Shown here: piece after piece, positions 24,983 through 34,397 of the stretch | Numbering within the stretch: the stretch's first letter is position 1 | How the letters are laid out: every line of letters starts with the position of its first letter | Assembly: GCF_001544275.1 (NCBI RefSeq) | Contig: NZ_BCQE01000024.1 | Coordinates: 1-63,405 of the forward strand | Length of the DNA: 63,405 nt | Source of the DNA: Enterococcus gallinarum NBRC 100675 | Lineage (GTDB): Bacteria; Bacillota; Bacilli; Lactobacillales; Enterococcaceae | Reading direction: 5' to 3' | The notes under the pieces: generated by a model | Told to the model about the DNA's origin: nothing | What the model saw: only the letters and a program-made list of their open reading frames with translations | Database searches by the model: none | Made by a program: the position numbers and the translations under genes

Positions 24983-25063
24983 CTATTTCTTCGAGCGATT
25001 TTTATTCGAATACAGGGCAATGATTATAGCTACGGCTATGCAAAAGACTAATACTTTTAACAT
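24983..25063 (-). CDS. Very small membrane peptide (26 residues)
   Basis: MLKVLVFCIAVAIIIALYSN with a basic tail; a single membrane helix. AAAGGATG lies upstream of the ATG. Its stop codon lies inside a hairpin (AAGAAATAGAA / TTCTATTTCTT) followed by a U-run on the minus strand, so it has a ready terminator. Ribosome binding site plus terminator support a real transcript; the peptide itself is too short to classify. Confidence 0.45.
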   Translation of the reverse strand: MLKVLVFCIAVAIIIALYSNKNRSKK

Positions 25064-25229
25064 ATTCACACATCCTTTTTAGATTAGTTTAAATTATAAC
25101 TTTCTAAAAATATATAGGGTTTTAGGCCTATTAGTAAAAGATAATTCAGTCCCACAAGTTATCGAACTCTTTTTTTCGATTATTCCTCGGCAATCAAGAA
25201 GGCCAATTTTTTCAAACAACTGTTAAAAC

Positions 25230-25270
25230 AAAAAAGTGAAGAAACTACTGGAACTAAAAGTTTCTTCACT
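25230..25270 (-). terminator. Strong terminator downstream of the 125-residue membrane protein gene
   Basis: Perfect 12-bp stem AGTGAAGAAACT / AGTTTCTTCACT followed on the minus strand by six U residues. Confidence 0.85.
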
Positions 25271-25298
25271 ACTCATCAAGTAATCAATAAACCTTTGT

Positions 25299-25676
25299 TT
25301 ATTCAAATATGTAACATCTAAATTTTTTGAAGCAAGGAAAAACAAACATGCAGAACAATAGAAAGAGTTGAAAAAGTAAGGTAATCGTTAAATTGACAGT
25401 TCCGTAACGCTGGTAAAGGTAGATATGTACGAGTAATTCACCAAGATTCATGAGAATCAAGATAAGATAACTACTCGCTTTTACTTGGCATCTTTTTAGT
25501 AGGTGATAGCTGATGTAATAATCGCGTAGGACAAAAAAAAGTAATGATAGTTTGTTTAAAGCCGTGATGGTAGCATGTTGTTCGGCAAGCTGTTGAAAGA
25601 ACAAAAGTGCTGTGGGAAAAGGGATATAAATGATTAATAAAGAAAGAAAAAAATATACAACAAAAGGCACGTTCAC
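25299..25676 (-). CDS. Membrane protein, unknown function
   Basis: Protein of 125 residues with four predicted membrane helices and a basic end (CFKKFRCYIFE). It starts MNVPFVVYFF and is preceded by an AGGAGTG ribosome binding site. It is followed by a strong terminator, so it is a single-gene transcript. No family recognised. Confidence 0.65.
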   Translation of the reverse strand: MNVPFVVYFFLSLLIIYIPFPTALLFFQQLAEQHATITALNKLSLLFFVLRDYYISYHLLKRCQVKASSYLILILMNLGELLVHIYLYQRYGTVNLTITLLFQLFLLFCMFVFPCFKKFRCYIFE

Positions 25677-26023
25677 ACTCCTAAAAAAAAATTACCAAAA
25701 GGCAGAAAATAATTTAGCAAATATTTATTCAGAGGTCAACAGTAGGATTTGTTATTTCAATGGTTCGAGTATTAGGCATGATTGTTTTTGCTTAAGAAAT
25801 GAAATCTTGGTTTACAGACTGAGAAAAATTGCGGTGATTTTCTGTCACGGAGGAATGCACCTTGATAAACCCCGTCACAATAAGGTTATAAGAGGGATTG
25901 GATATTATTATTAAAACAATGTATAAATAAAAAAACTCCTGAAAGCAGAGTGGAGAAGACAGTTACTCTTGAGTTCAGAAGTTTTTGGTTTTTGAAAAAA
26001 ATCAATTTTATCAATGAAAAATG
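25677..26023. other. Gene-poor gap
   Basis: A 94-codon plus-strand frame crosses this gap but starts inside the opposite gene and has no convincing ribosome binding site or protein-like composition. Near 25930-25996 an imperfect hairpin (ACTCCTGAA...TTCAGAAGTTTTT) may terminate the minus-strand YxeA-like gene. Nothing else is seen. Confidence 0.5.
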
Positions 26024-26410
26024 TTAATTTTGTGCATTTAATTTTTTTAATACATCAGCTGGCACATCTTTTTCAGCGACCTCATTCGGTCCGGAGATGA
26101 TACGTTTTTGACTGATCTCTGCTTTAACTAGTGTGTTAGGAGCATAAGGCTGGATATCTTCACCAGACAATTCATAGGTCATTTCTTGTCTTTCGCCATT
26201 TTCTTTAACAAATTCAAACGTATATTTATAAGAAGAATAGCCTTCGATTTTTTTTCCTGAACCGTCTACTGTTTGTTTCCTTTCAGGTGTTTCTTTTGGT
26301 GTGCGTGCATAGGCAGTGACTCCTTGATAGGTCTCAGAATAGTATTTATAACTAAAATAGCCTCCTACACCAAGTGCGACTACAAGAAGAGCAAGCATCA
26401 TTTTTTTCAT
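26024..26410 (-). CDS. YxeA-family secreted or membrane-anchored protein
   Basis: Protein of 128 residues with an N-terminal hydrophobic signal/anchor (MMLALLVVALGVGGYFSYKYY) and a beta-rich domain with YQGVTAYARTP, GYSSYKYTFEFV and PYAPNTLVKAEISQKRII, typical of YxeA (DUF1093). The role of the family is poorly known. It often sits near antimicrobial-peptide sensing or ABC genes in Bacilli, but none are adjacent here. It is a single gene with its own ribosome binding site. Confidence 0.8.
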   Translation of the reverse strand: MKKMMLALLVVALGVGGYFSYKYYSETYQGVTAYARTPKETPERKQTVDGSGKKIEGYSSYKYTFEFVKENGERQEMTYELSGEDIQPYAPNTLVKAEISQKRIISGPNEVAEKDVPADVLKKLNAQN

Positions 26411-26652
26411 AATTAACCCTCATTTCTTTTTTGCTGAGACGACTATAACACGGACTAGCTTAAAAAATTCATTGAAAAAGATAACACTATTGTAAGTTTT
26501 TGATTGTTTACATGAGAATATAGCTGTAATTTTCTGTCGAGGAATTGTGATAGAAGAAAATAGAATTGAAATCATTTTGCAATATTGTAATGTTAATCTT
26601 TTATTTGTGCCTGGGGAGAGGTACAAATACACAAAAAGAGAGGTTTTTTCAT

Positions 26653-27267
26653 TTGAAAAAATTTGTATTCACAGCTGTTGCAGGACTAGGTTTATTTATC
26701 GGAGGCACTGTTGCATCTGCAGAGGAACAAACCCATGTGGTTGCTCCAGGAGACACACTGTCAGGATTAGCAACTGAATATGGTACGACAGTGGATGACC
26801 TTTTAGCATTGAATGAATCCATTCAAGACCCTAATTTGATTTTTGATGGCGAAACATTGCTGATTTTTAGTGATGCACAACCGATGACACGCGCGCAAGA
26901 AACGACAGAAACAGCGCAAGCGCAAACTGAAACTGCGCCGGCAGCTACACAATCAAACGCTGCTAGCACTAGCGCTGCAAGTACACCAAGTACTGGTTCA
27001 GGAGTCTTGAATCCAGTGGACGGTATCAATTACTATAATGGTGTCAGAGAATCTTATTATTCACAAAAAGTATTAGCTGGTGGCGGCTTAGATATTCCTG
27101 GCCGACATGTTGCCGCTGACGGAACGATCCGTGATGCAGATGGTTATATCGTTGTAGCTAGTGACAATCAAGCCAAAGGCTCAACAGGGCAATCTTCTTT
27201 GGGTGCCTACAAAGTCTATGATACAGGCGTTGGTCACAGCGGAATCGACGTTTACACAAACTGGTAA
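26653..27267 (+). CDS. Secreted LysM-domain cell-wall protein
   Basis: Protein of 204 residues. A signal peptide (KKFVFTAVAGLGLFIGGTVASAEE) is followed by one LysM domain (THVVAPGDTLSGLATEYGTTVDDLLALN...), a Thr/Ala/Ser-rich linker, and a C-terminal domain of about 85 residues with NGVRESYYSQKVL and GSTGQSSLGAYKVYDTGVGH that is common in enterococcal LysM proteins. LysM binds N-acetylglucosamine in peptidoglycan. A TTG start at 26653 is chosen because GAGAGG is well placed and it gives a clean signal peptide; an upstream ATG adds 29 unlikely residues. Confidence 0.85.
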   Translation: MKKFVFTAVAGLGLFIGGTVASAEEQTHVVAPGDTLSGLATEYGTTVDDLLALNESIQDPNLIFDGETLLIFSDAQPMTRAQETTETAQAQTETAPAATQSNAASTSAASTPSTGSGVLNPVDGINYYNGVRESYYSQKVLAGGGLDIPGRHVAADGTIRDADGYIVVASDNQAKGSTGQSSLGAYKVYDTGVGHSGIDVYTNW

Positions 27268-27275
27268 TCAGCAAA

Positions 27276-27308
27276 AACAGCTGCATGAAATATGCAGCTG
27301 TTTTTTTG
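27276..27308 (+). terminator. Terminator of the LysM gene
   Basis: ACAGCTGCAT / ATGCAGCTGT stem followed by seven T residues. Confidence 0.9.
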
Positions 27309-27310
27309 TT

Positions 27311-27372
27311 ATGGTCTAGACTAATTCTTGTCAAAAAAATGAGAGTGTGGTATCATTGGACTATACCAAAAT
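27311..27372 (+). promoter_or_regulatory. nagB promoter flanked by two NagR/DasR-type operators
   Basis: ATGGTCTAGACTAAT (27311-27325) matches the core of GntR-family NagR/DasR sites (TGGTCTAGACCA). ATTGGACTATACCAA (27355-27369), read on the other strand, gives TTGGTATAGTCCAAT, close to Bacillus NagR sites. Between them is TTGTCA-17-TATCAT. Repression by a NagR-type protein, relieved by amino-sugar phosphate, is inferred. Confidence 0.7.
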
Positions 27373-27389
27373 GAAATGAGGAGCGTATC

Positions 27390-28091
27390 ATGGAAATTAT
27401 TCGCGTGAAAGATGCAGCTGAAGGTGGAAAAAAGGCATTTGAATTGATTCAGCAAGGCGTTGAAAACGGCGCTAAAGTTCTTGGATTGGCGACAGGCAGT
27501 ACGCCAGAAACATTGTATGCAGAGATGACAGCTAGCGATGTCGATTTTTCAAACATGACTTCTGTTAATTTAGATGAATATGTCGGACTTGGCGGCGAAG
27601 ATGATCAAAGTTATCGCCACTTTATGAATGCTCATTTATTTGACAAAAAACCATTCAAGGAAACCTTTGTACCGAATGGAAAAGCCGAAGATTTGCAAGC
27701 GGAATGCAAACGATACGATGAAGTGATCGCGGAACATCCAGTTGACATCCAAATCTTAGGAATTGGTCAGAACGGTCACATTGGCTTCAATGAACCTGGG
27801 GCATCTTTTGATGGCACAACATCAGTCGTTGATTTGACTGAATCAACGATCAATGCCAACAAACGCTATTTTGACAAGGTAGAAGATGTACCCACTACTG
27901 CAATCTCAATGGGCATCGGTTCAATTTTGAAAGGTAAAAAAATTATTTTGATGGCCTTTGGACCAGCTAAAGCGGACGCAATCCAAGGGATGATTGAAGG
28001 TCCGGTAACGACGGATCTGCCTGCATCTGCTTTGCAAAATCATCCAGATGTCACAGTCATCGTGGATGAAGCAGCGGCAGCCAATCTTTAA
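27390..28091 (+). CDS. nagB: Glucosamine-6-phosphate deaminase
   Basis: Converts glucosamine-6-phosphate to fructose-6-phosphate and ammonia in N-acetylglucosamine catabolism. The 233-residue length is normal for Gram-positive NagB. Visible motifs are [12 protein letters not shown] (phosphate binding), NLDEYVGL (catalytic Asp region), and [16 protein letters not shown] with the catalytic His. It is a single-gene transcript with a strong promoter and two NagR-type operators; nagA is not adjacent in this window. Confidence 0.97.
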   Translation: MEIIRVKDAAEGGKKAFELIQQGVENGAKVLGLATGSTPETLYAEMTASDVDFSNMTSVNLDEYVGLGGEDDQSYRHFMNAHLFDKKPFKETFVPNGKAEDLQAECKRYDEVIAEHPVDIQILGIGQNGHIGFNEPGASFDGTTSVVDLTESTINANKRYFDKVEDVPTTAISMGIGSILKGKKIILMAFGPAKADAIQGMIEGPVTTDLPASALQNHPDVTVIVDEAAAANL

Positions 28092-28130
28092 CATCAATTA
28101 GTTGGCAGAGCGTCCAATCTAATCGACAAA

Positions 28131-28220
28131 ATCCGAATGAACATCGGAAAAACCAGCTACTTCCCCATTTCATCCAGTCGGATGAAAAGTTGGTATTTTC
28201 GATGATTCTTCGGTTTTTTT
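28131..28220 (+). terminator. Large compound terminator of nagB
   Basis: Long imperfect hairpin: CCGAATGAACATCGGAAAA pairs with TTTTCGATGATTCTTCGG around an inner stem TTTCATCC / GGATGAAA, followed by seven T residues. It is much larger than an ordinary terminator and may also act on mRNA stability. Confidence 0.75.
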
Positions 28221-28318
28221 ATTTTTCATGGAATACAGCTTAAAGATGGGTTGCGGAATTTGGACCTTCCTTTTTTCATTTTTAAAAATAGATGGTATAG
28301 TTGAAAAGGGGTGTTTCA

Positions 28319-29029
28319 ATGGTTGATATGGTCTTATCGATTCCAGAAATTATTCTTAGACTCGTTTTAGCAATGGTCATGGGAGGCGCTATCGGTTTTG
28401 AGCGACAGTACAAAAGTCGGCCAGCGGGATTACGGACCCATATTTTAGTCTGTATGGGGGCATGTGTCATTGCACTGATCCAAGTAGAGATCGCTAGTGG
28501 GGCGATGCGTGATGCGTTGAATCATCCAGATCTCGCAGGGGTCATTCGTTCAGATGAAGCTCGATTGATCGCACAAGTGGTAAGTGGGGTTGGTTTTTTG
28601 GGTGCCGGGACGATTATCGTGACAAAACGCTCGGTAACTGGATTGACGACAGCTGCTTCATTATGGGCGATTGCTGGCTTAGGGATTGCGATCGGCATGG
28701 GATTTTATGCGATTTCGATTACTAGTTTTGCCGGGATCTTTTTTGCACTGACGGTGATCAAGCGAATTGTGCGAGTCCCGACAGCCAAAAAATTGGAGAT
28801 TCAATACATTCATCGTGCGGAAACAAAGGAATTTTTGACAGAGTATTTTCTTGATCGAAAAATCGTGATCGAAGATGTCAACTTTGATGTGAAGTTCATG
28901 GAAGACTATCGGATCTATACCAATATTTATACGATCAACTTACCGTGGGGGCTGAGTTTCTCTGATGTTATCGAAGAATTATCAGTTTATAAAAATATCA
29001 CTAAGCTGCGGTTGGTTGATGTTAGTTAA
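28319..29029 (+). CDS. MgtC/SapB-family inner membrane protein
   Basis: Protein of 236 residues. The N-terminal MgtC domain has four to five helices with the hallmark GGAIGFERQYKSRPAGLRTH, then GVGFLGAGTIIVTKRSVTGLTTAASLW. A soluble C-terminal ACT-like domain of about 90 residues follows. MgtC proteins affect Mg2+ starvation and acid survival or phosphate balance in pathogens; the role in enterococci is not established. The ATG at 28319 follows AAAAGGGG with good spacing. It is monocistronic with a bidirectional terminator behind it. Confidence 0.92.
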   Translation: MVDMVLSIPEIILRLVLAMVMGGAIGFERQYKSRPAGLRTHILVCMGACVIALIQVEIASGAMRDALNHPDLAGVIRSDEARLIAQVVSGVGFLGAGTIIVTKRSVTGLTTAASLWAIAGLGIAIGMGFYAISITSFAGIFFALTVIKRIVRVPTAKKLEIQYIHRAETKEFLTEYFLDRKIVIEDVNFDVKFMEDYRIYTNIYTINLPWGLSFSDVIEELSVYKNITKLRLVDVS

Positions 29030-29070
29030 AAAAGTACTGCCAAAGGTCACACCTTTGGCAGTACTTTTTT
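29028..29070. terminator. Bidirectional terminator between mgtC-like and DUF92 genes
   Basis: AAAAAAGTACTGCCAAAGGT and ACCTTTGGCAGTACTTTTTT form a perfect 20-bp stem around a three-base loop. Confidence 0.95.
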
Positions 29071-29866
29071 AGTTAGGAAAGAAACATGCGATCCCGACAA
29101 TCGCTAGATTGCTAAGAAAGTTGACTGCTTCATTTGTGATCAAAGCATAGCCATGCACTTTTTTCGTTGGCTGCTGGTGATGGCTTTTTTGTTCGGTAAA
29201 TTGATGACAAACCGTGCATTGGTAACGTACTTGAATCGTTGCTCCCAATAAACTATCGATTATACTACCGCTAAATCCTAACAAGAGTACCCAAATCAAT
29301 GCTGTCAAAGAGAGCGGTTGGCCGCTGAGCCAGAGACAGATCGCCAGAAGTAAAACGATACCGCCGCTGCCCGCAAAAGAAGCAATGGTACCTAGGAGGC
29401 TGACACCGCCAGAAAGACCCGCAGGTAATTTTTTTCCCGTTAAGAGATTTCGGGGTGCCTTTTTGCTCAAAACACCGATCTCTGATCCCCAAGTGTCGGC
29501 GGTACAGCTAGCGATCCCGACAATAAATGCCCAGAGATAGTTCTCATTGTTGAAAGAGGCGTAACCGATCAATGCCAATAAACTAGGCGATAAATTAGCC
29601 AGCACTTGGATGGCTTCGCGGCGCGCACCTTTGATCACCAGATCATCGGCTGAGTTTTTTTTCTTTAAGTGATTGATGATCCCAGAGCTGGCAAAAAAGA
29701 AACCAACTAAAAAGATACTGAACCAAGGTCCCAAAGCAATGATGATCGTCCCACTTAAGGCAGCTGCTAAAGCACCGGATAAAGACAACCACTGCAAAAT
29801 AAAAGCGGATCCTGCTACAAATGCACTACAGATCAGTCCCAGTAAAAATTGATAGAAAAAGACCAC
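29069..29866 (-). CDS. DUF92-family membrane protein
   Basis: Protein of about 265 residues with six or so membrane helices. Family motifs are SGTIIIALGPWFSIFLVGFF, ASCTADTWGSEIGVLSK and GFSGSIIDSLLGATIQVRYQC. DUF92 proteins are related to phytol/dolichol kinase-like or CDP-alcohol-type enzymes, but bacterial members are uncharacterised. The SxTADTxxSE and GxxGSxxDSLLGA motifs are intact. GAGGTGG precedes a GTG at 29866; a GTG three codons earlier is too close to it. It has its own promoter region and is divergent from the flavoprotein gene. Confidence 0.85.
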   Translation of the reverse strand: MVFFYQFLLGLICSAFVAGSAFILQWLSLSGALAAALSGTIIIALGPWFSIFLVGFFFASSGIINHLKKKNSADDLVIKGARREAIQVLANLSPSLLALIGYASFNNENYLWAFIVGIASCTADTWGSEIGVLSKKAPRNLLTGKKLPAGLSGGVSLLGTIASFAGSGGIVLLLAICLWLSGQPLSLTALIWVLLLGFSGSIIDSLLGATIQVRYQCTVCHQFTEQKSHHQQPTKKVHGYALITNEAVNFLSNLAIVGIACFFPN

Positions 29867-29995
29867 AGCTTCCACCTCGCTTTTTTCATCAGTTTAGCAT
29901 AAAGCAAACTTGTATGTAGCTTTTTTTCGTTACTGACAGCATTTTGCTCGTCAAATGAGAGCGTTTCATTTAAGCTTAGACTAAGAGGTGAGTGT

Positions 29996-31306
29996 ATGAA
30001 AATCGTGATCATCGGCGGTTCATTCGGAGGGATCAGCTGCGCCATCGAAGCACGCAAAATCTATCCAGAATCTGAAATCGTATTGATTGAAAAAAAAGCC
30101 CATATCGGGTTTATTCCCAGCGGGATGCTCCTGTATTTAGAAGGCAAGATTCCTTCGTTGCAAGACGCATTCTTTTGCTCCAAGGAACAGCTTGAGCAGT
30201 TGGACATTCAAGTAGCATTGCAAGAAACAATGTTGAAACTTGATCCTAAGAACCATTTCGTTCAAACAGATCAGCGCAGAATCGCTTATGATCGGTTGAT
30301 CTTAGCAGCAGGATCTGCACAAGAATCAGAAATTCTCTTACCGATGAATGAAGCCGCATTGACCTATAAAGATTACGGCGCTGCCAAGCAATTTATTCAG
30401 GAATTAGATCAGGCAGAAACGATTACGATCGTTGGGGCTGGACAAGCAGGTATGGAAGCAGCCAACACATTAACGACGCTAGGAAAACAAGTCCAACTAG
30501 TGGAATCAATGACGTATCCTTTATTCAAATATTTTGATCAATCGTTTCTGGCTCCTTTTTTAGATGAATTAGCACAAATAAAAAATCTGCAGCTTTATCT
30601 GGCAGAACCTACCATTGCCATTGAATCCACGGAAACAGGCTTCCGAGTGGAGACCGCCAATCGGACATTGCTCAGCGCGCTTGCATTGACGACCGTCAAT
30701 GTCCGACCGCGGCCGCACCCAGCATTTCAGCAGCTGCGCTTGCACAGTGATCATACGATTTGGACGGATGCTTATTTGGAAACTTCCGAAAAGGGTATTT
30801 TTGCTGTCGGTGACTTGATTCAGATCTACAGTCCAATTACACGGGATACGGCTTATATGCCATTAGTAAACAATGCAGTTCGTTCCGGAATCGCTGCTGC
30901 GCATAATTTGCAAGAGAAAAAAGAACCTTTTCGCGGCGGCTTACGGACAGTGGGAACCCATCTGTTTGGCTGGTATCTGGCTAGTACAGGAATGACTGAA
31001 TCAGATCGCTTCTTTTATGAACAAGAAATTACCGTCAAAAAATTTACCGCTAAAGCTTCATTAGTAGATGACACACCGATCCACGGGAAACTGATCATTG
31101 CCAAGACAAGCGGGCAAGTATTGGGCGCTCAGTTACTGTCAAAGTACAATCTCTTAGAAAAAATCAACCTGCTGGCATTTGCCATTGAAAAGGAGAGCAC
31201 ATTGTCAGAGTTAGCGCAAAAAGATTTCTTTTTTCATCCTCATTTTACTGATGTCTTTGAACTGTCCAATGCGATTGCTTTAGGAAGTGCTGCCAATGAA
31301 ATTTGA
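29996..31306 (+). CDS. NADH oxidase/CoA-disulfide reductase-like flavoprotein with Ser in place of active-site Cys42
   Basis: Protein of 436 residues with a GGSFGG FAD-binding start, a second dinucleotide motif GAGQAGMEAANTL (about 147-160), the FAVGDLI FAD motif near 280, and a dimerisation domain ending FFFHPHFTDVF. In NADH oxidases and peroxidases of this family Cys42 lies in SFLSCGM; here the matching sequence is GFIPSGMLLYLEG, so residue 42 is Ser. The redox-active cysteine is absent, and H2O2-forming activity or another function is inferred. It overlaps the Mga-like regulator, which precedes the glp operon. It may help reoxidise NADH or deal with peroxide from GlpO. Confidence 0.82.
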   Translation: MKIVIIGGSFGGISCAIEARKIYPESEIVLIEKKAHIGFIPSGMLLYLEGKIPSLQDAFFCSKEQLEQLDIQVALQETMLKLDPKNHFVQTDQRRIAYDRLILAAGSAQESEILLPMNEAALTYKDYGAAKQFIQELDQAETITIVGAGQAGMEAANTLTTLGKQVQLVESMTYPLFKYFDQSFLAPFLDELAQIKNLQLYLAEPTIAIESTETGFRVETANRTLLSALALTTVNVRPRPHPAFQQLRLHSDHTIWTDAYLETSEKGIFAVGDLIQIYSPITRDTAYMPLVNNAVRSGIAAAHNLQEKKEPFRGGLRTVGTHLFGWYLASTGMTESDRFFYEQEITVKKFTAKASLVDDTPIHGKLIIAKTSGQVLGAQLLSKYNLLEKINLLAFAIEKESTLSELAQKDFFFHPHFTDVFELSNAIALGSAANEI

Positions 31307-32735
31307 ACAATTATTAGAAAAAAAAGAAGCCAAGCAATTACAGCTACTGAAAAAGCTGCTTCTAGTTGGAGGTGAACTAGAGCTTCATGAGATGGCTGCT
31401 TACCTTAGGATCAGCAAACCATCCTTAGAAAAATATGTTGATGAGTTATTTCTATATTTAGCTCCTTATTCTGATCAATGCCATCTTTTTTATCAAGGTT
31501 CATCATTAGTTCTAGAAACGAGCCCAGAGTTCTCGTTGAATCAGATTGAATATGTGTTCTACCACTCGTCGATCAAATTTCAAGTGCTGGAACATGTATT
31601 GATCAATCAAGAAATCGCCACGATTCCGTTAGCGCAAAAATTAATGATTAGTGAATCCTCCCTGTTTCGCAAAATCAAAGAATTGAATCAAGTGTTGGCA
31701 GAATTCGGATTAGAGATTTGGCAGGGGAAACTCATGGGGGAAGAAGCTCAGATTCGCTATTTTTATTTTCAGCTGCTTTGGTACTTAAATTCTTTCAAGA
31801 GTCAGCCATTACCGATTGATACAAAATTTGTGGGACTGATCGCTCGTGGGCTCAATCTGACCTTTACCGAGGAAGCACAGCAACGGGTCAGTTTGTGGCT
31901 GAAGATCATGAAGTATCGTTTAAAAGCGCCCGGACAATCGTTTCAAAGACTACGGGAAAACATGGCATTTTATGAGAAAGATCCATTGTATCAGCAACTG
32001 CGGGAACTTGTCTTTCGCAGTTTTGGGCATTATGCACTGGAAGTTCGTGAAGAAGAGGCGATGCTCCATTTTGTTTTCTTGCTTTCCTTTTCCGTTTTCT
32101 CTGAACAAGATTTTCGCCAGTACATGCTGCAACGCTCCCGATTTACGCCGACAGCACTTACCGATACGCTGATCTTGGAACATATCCTGCATTTGTATCG
32201 ACCGGCTGTCCCGCAAGAAATCGAAGCCAATTGTTATTTTCATCTTTCTCAGATCCATAGTCGTTTGTATTTTTTCAAAGGAGATGTCGAAGTTTTTGAT
32301 CGAGAAAATATTTGGCAATTAGAAGCAAAACTCTCAAGTCGTAATATTCGCCAGATCAGTGAACGTTTATTGAATACTGCTGTACAAGAAATGAAGCTGG
32401 AAGCATCAGAAGAAAATACATTGTATATGATGACCATGGTCAAATATTTGAGTGTCCTGACGATCATTGATTACCAAATCAATCGGGAATTTCGGGTAGG
32501 CATCGCGTTGAATATGGATGCACTTTTCAAAGAGGCAGTCTTTTATATGTGGCTGCTGTACTTAAAAAATTTGAATGGGGTCGTCGTTGAGCGCTATGCT
32601 AAAGAACAAGACTATGATCTGATCTTGACGAATTATCCGATTGAAACATCGATTCCTACATATCGGATCAGTGAGTTAGGGACGACTTACGATCGAGAAA
32701 AAATCAAAAAGATGATTCGCGAACGCTTCAACTAA
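31296..32735 (+). CDS. Mga-like transcriptional regulator
   Basis: Protein of 479 residues. Two N-terminal HTH segments (about 30-55, ELHEMAAYLRISKPSLEKYV; about 105-130, TIPLAQKLMISESSLFRKI) are followed by a long helical region with the FSVFSEQDF block of Mga/PRD-type proteins and a possible EIIB-like end. Mga proteins activate virulence or sugar genes and respond to PTS phosphorylation. The ATG at 31296 overlaps the end of the flavoprotein gene, so the two are co-transcribed. Its location 138 bases upstream of glpK suggests control of glycerol genes, but this is inference. Confidence 0.8.
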   Translation: MKFEQLLEKKEAKQLQLLKKLLLVGGELELHEMAAYLRISKPSLEKYVDELFLYLAPYSDQCHLFYQGSSLVLETSPEFSLNQIEYVFYHSSIKFQVLEHVLINQEIATIPLAQKLMISESSLFRKIKELNQVLAEFGLEIWQGKLMGEEAQIRYFYFQLLWYLNSFKSQPLPIDTKFVGLIARGLNLTFTEEAQQRVSLWLKIMKYRLKAPGQSFQRLRENMAFYEKDPLYQQLRELVFRSFGHYALEVREEEAMLHFVFLLSFSVFSEQDFRQYMLQRSRFTPTALTDTLILEHILHLYRPAVPQEIEANCYFHLSQIHSRLYFFKGDVEVFDRENIWQLEAKLSSRNIRQISERLLNTAVQEMKLEASEENTLYMMTMVKYLSVLTIIDYQINREFRVGIALNMDALFKEAVFYMWLLYLKNLNGVVVERYAKEQDYDLILTNYPIETSIPTYRISELGTTYDREKIKKMIRERFN

Positions 32736-32823
32736 TGGCGTTTTTCCAGATTTCGTCAATTTCTTAGAAAATCTCTAAAAAGTTGACGAGATCACTACAG
32801 GTAATTCGAGTAAGATAAATGTA

Positions 32824-32837
32824 AGAAAACGGTATCA
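32824..32837 (+). promoter_or_regulatory. Catabolite-responsive element (cre) upstream of glpK
   Basis: AGAAAACGGTATCA matches the cre consensus TGWAANCGNTNWCA at 13 of 14 positions and lies 37 bases before the glpK start, where bound CcpA would repress the operon. Confidence 0.6.
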
Positions 32838-32846
32838 AAAGAATAA

Positions 32847-34394
<1,548 letters not shown>

Positions 34395-34397
34395 GCC

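Noticed and set aside
25630-25914. 94-codon plus-strand frame
   Set aside because: Starts inside the opposite-strand membrane protein gene, has no ribosome binding site and a composition unlike real proteins of this genome.
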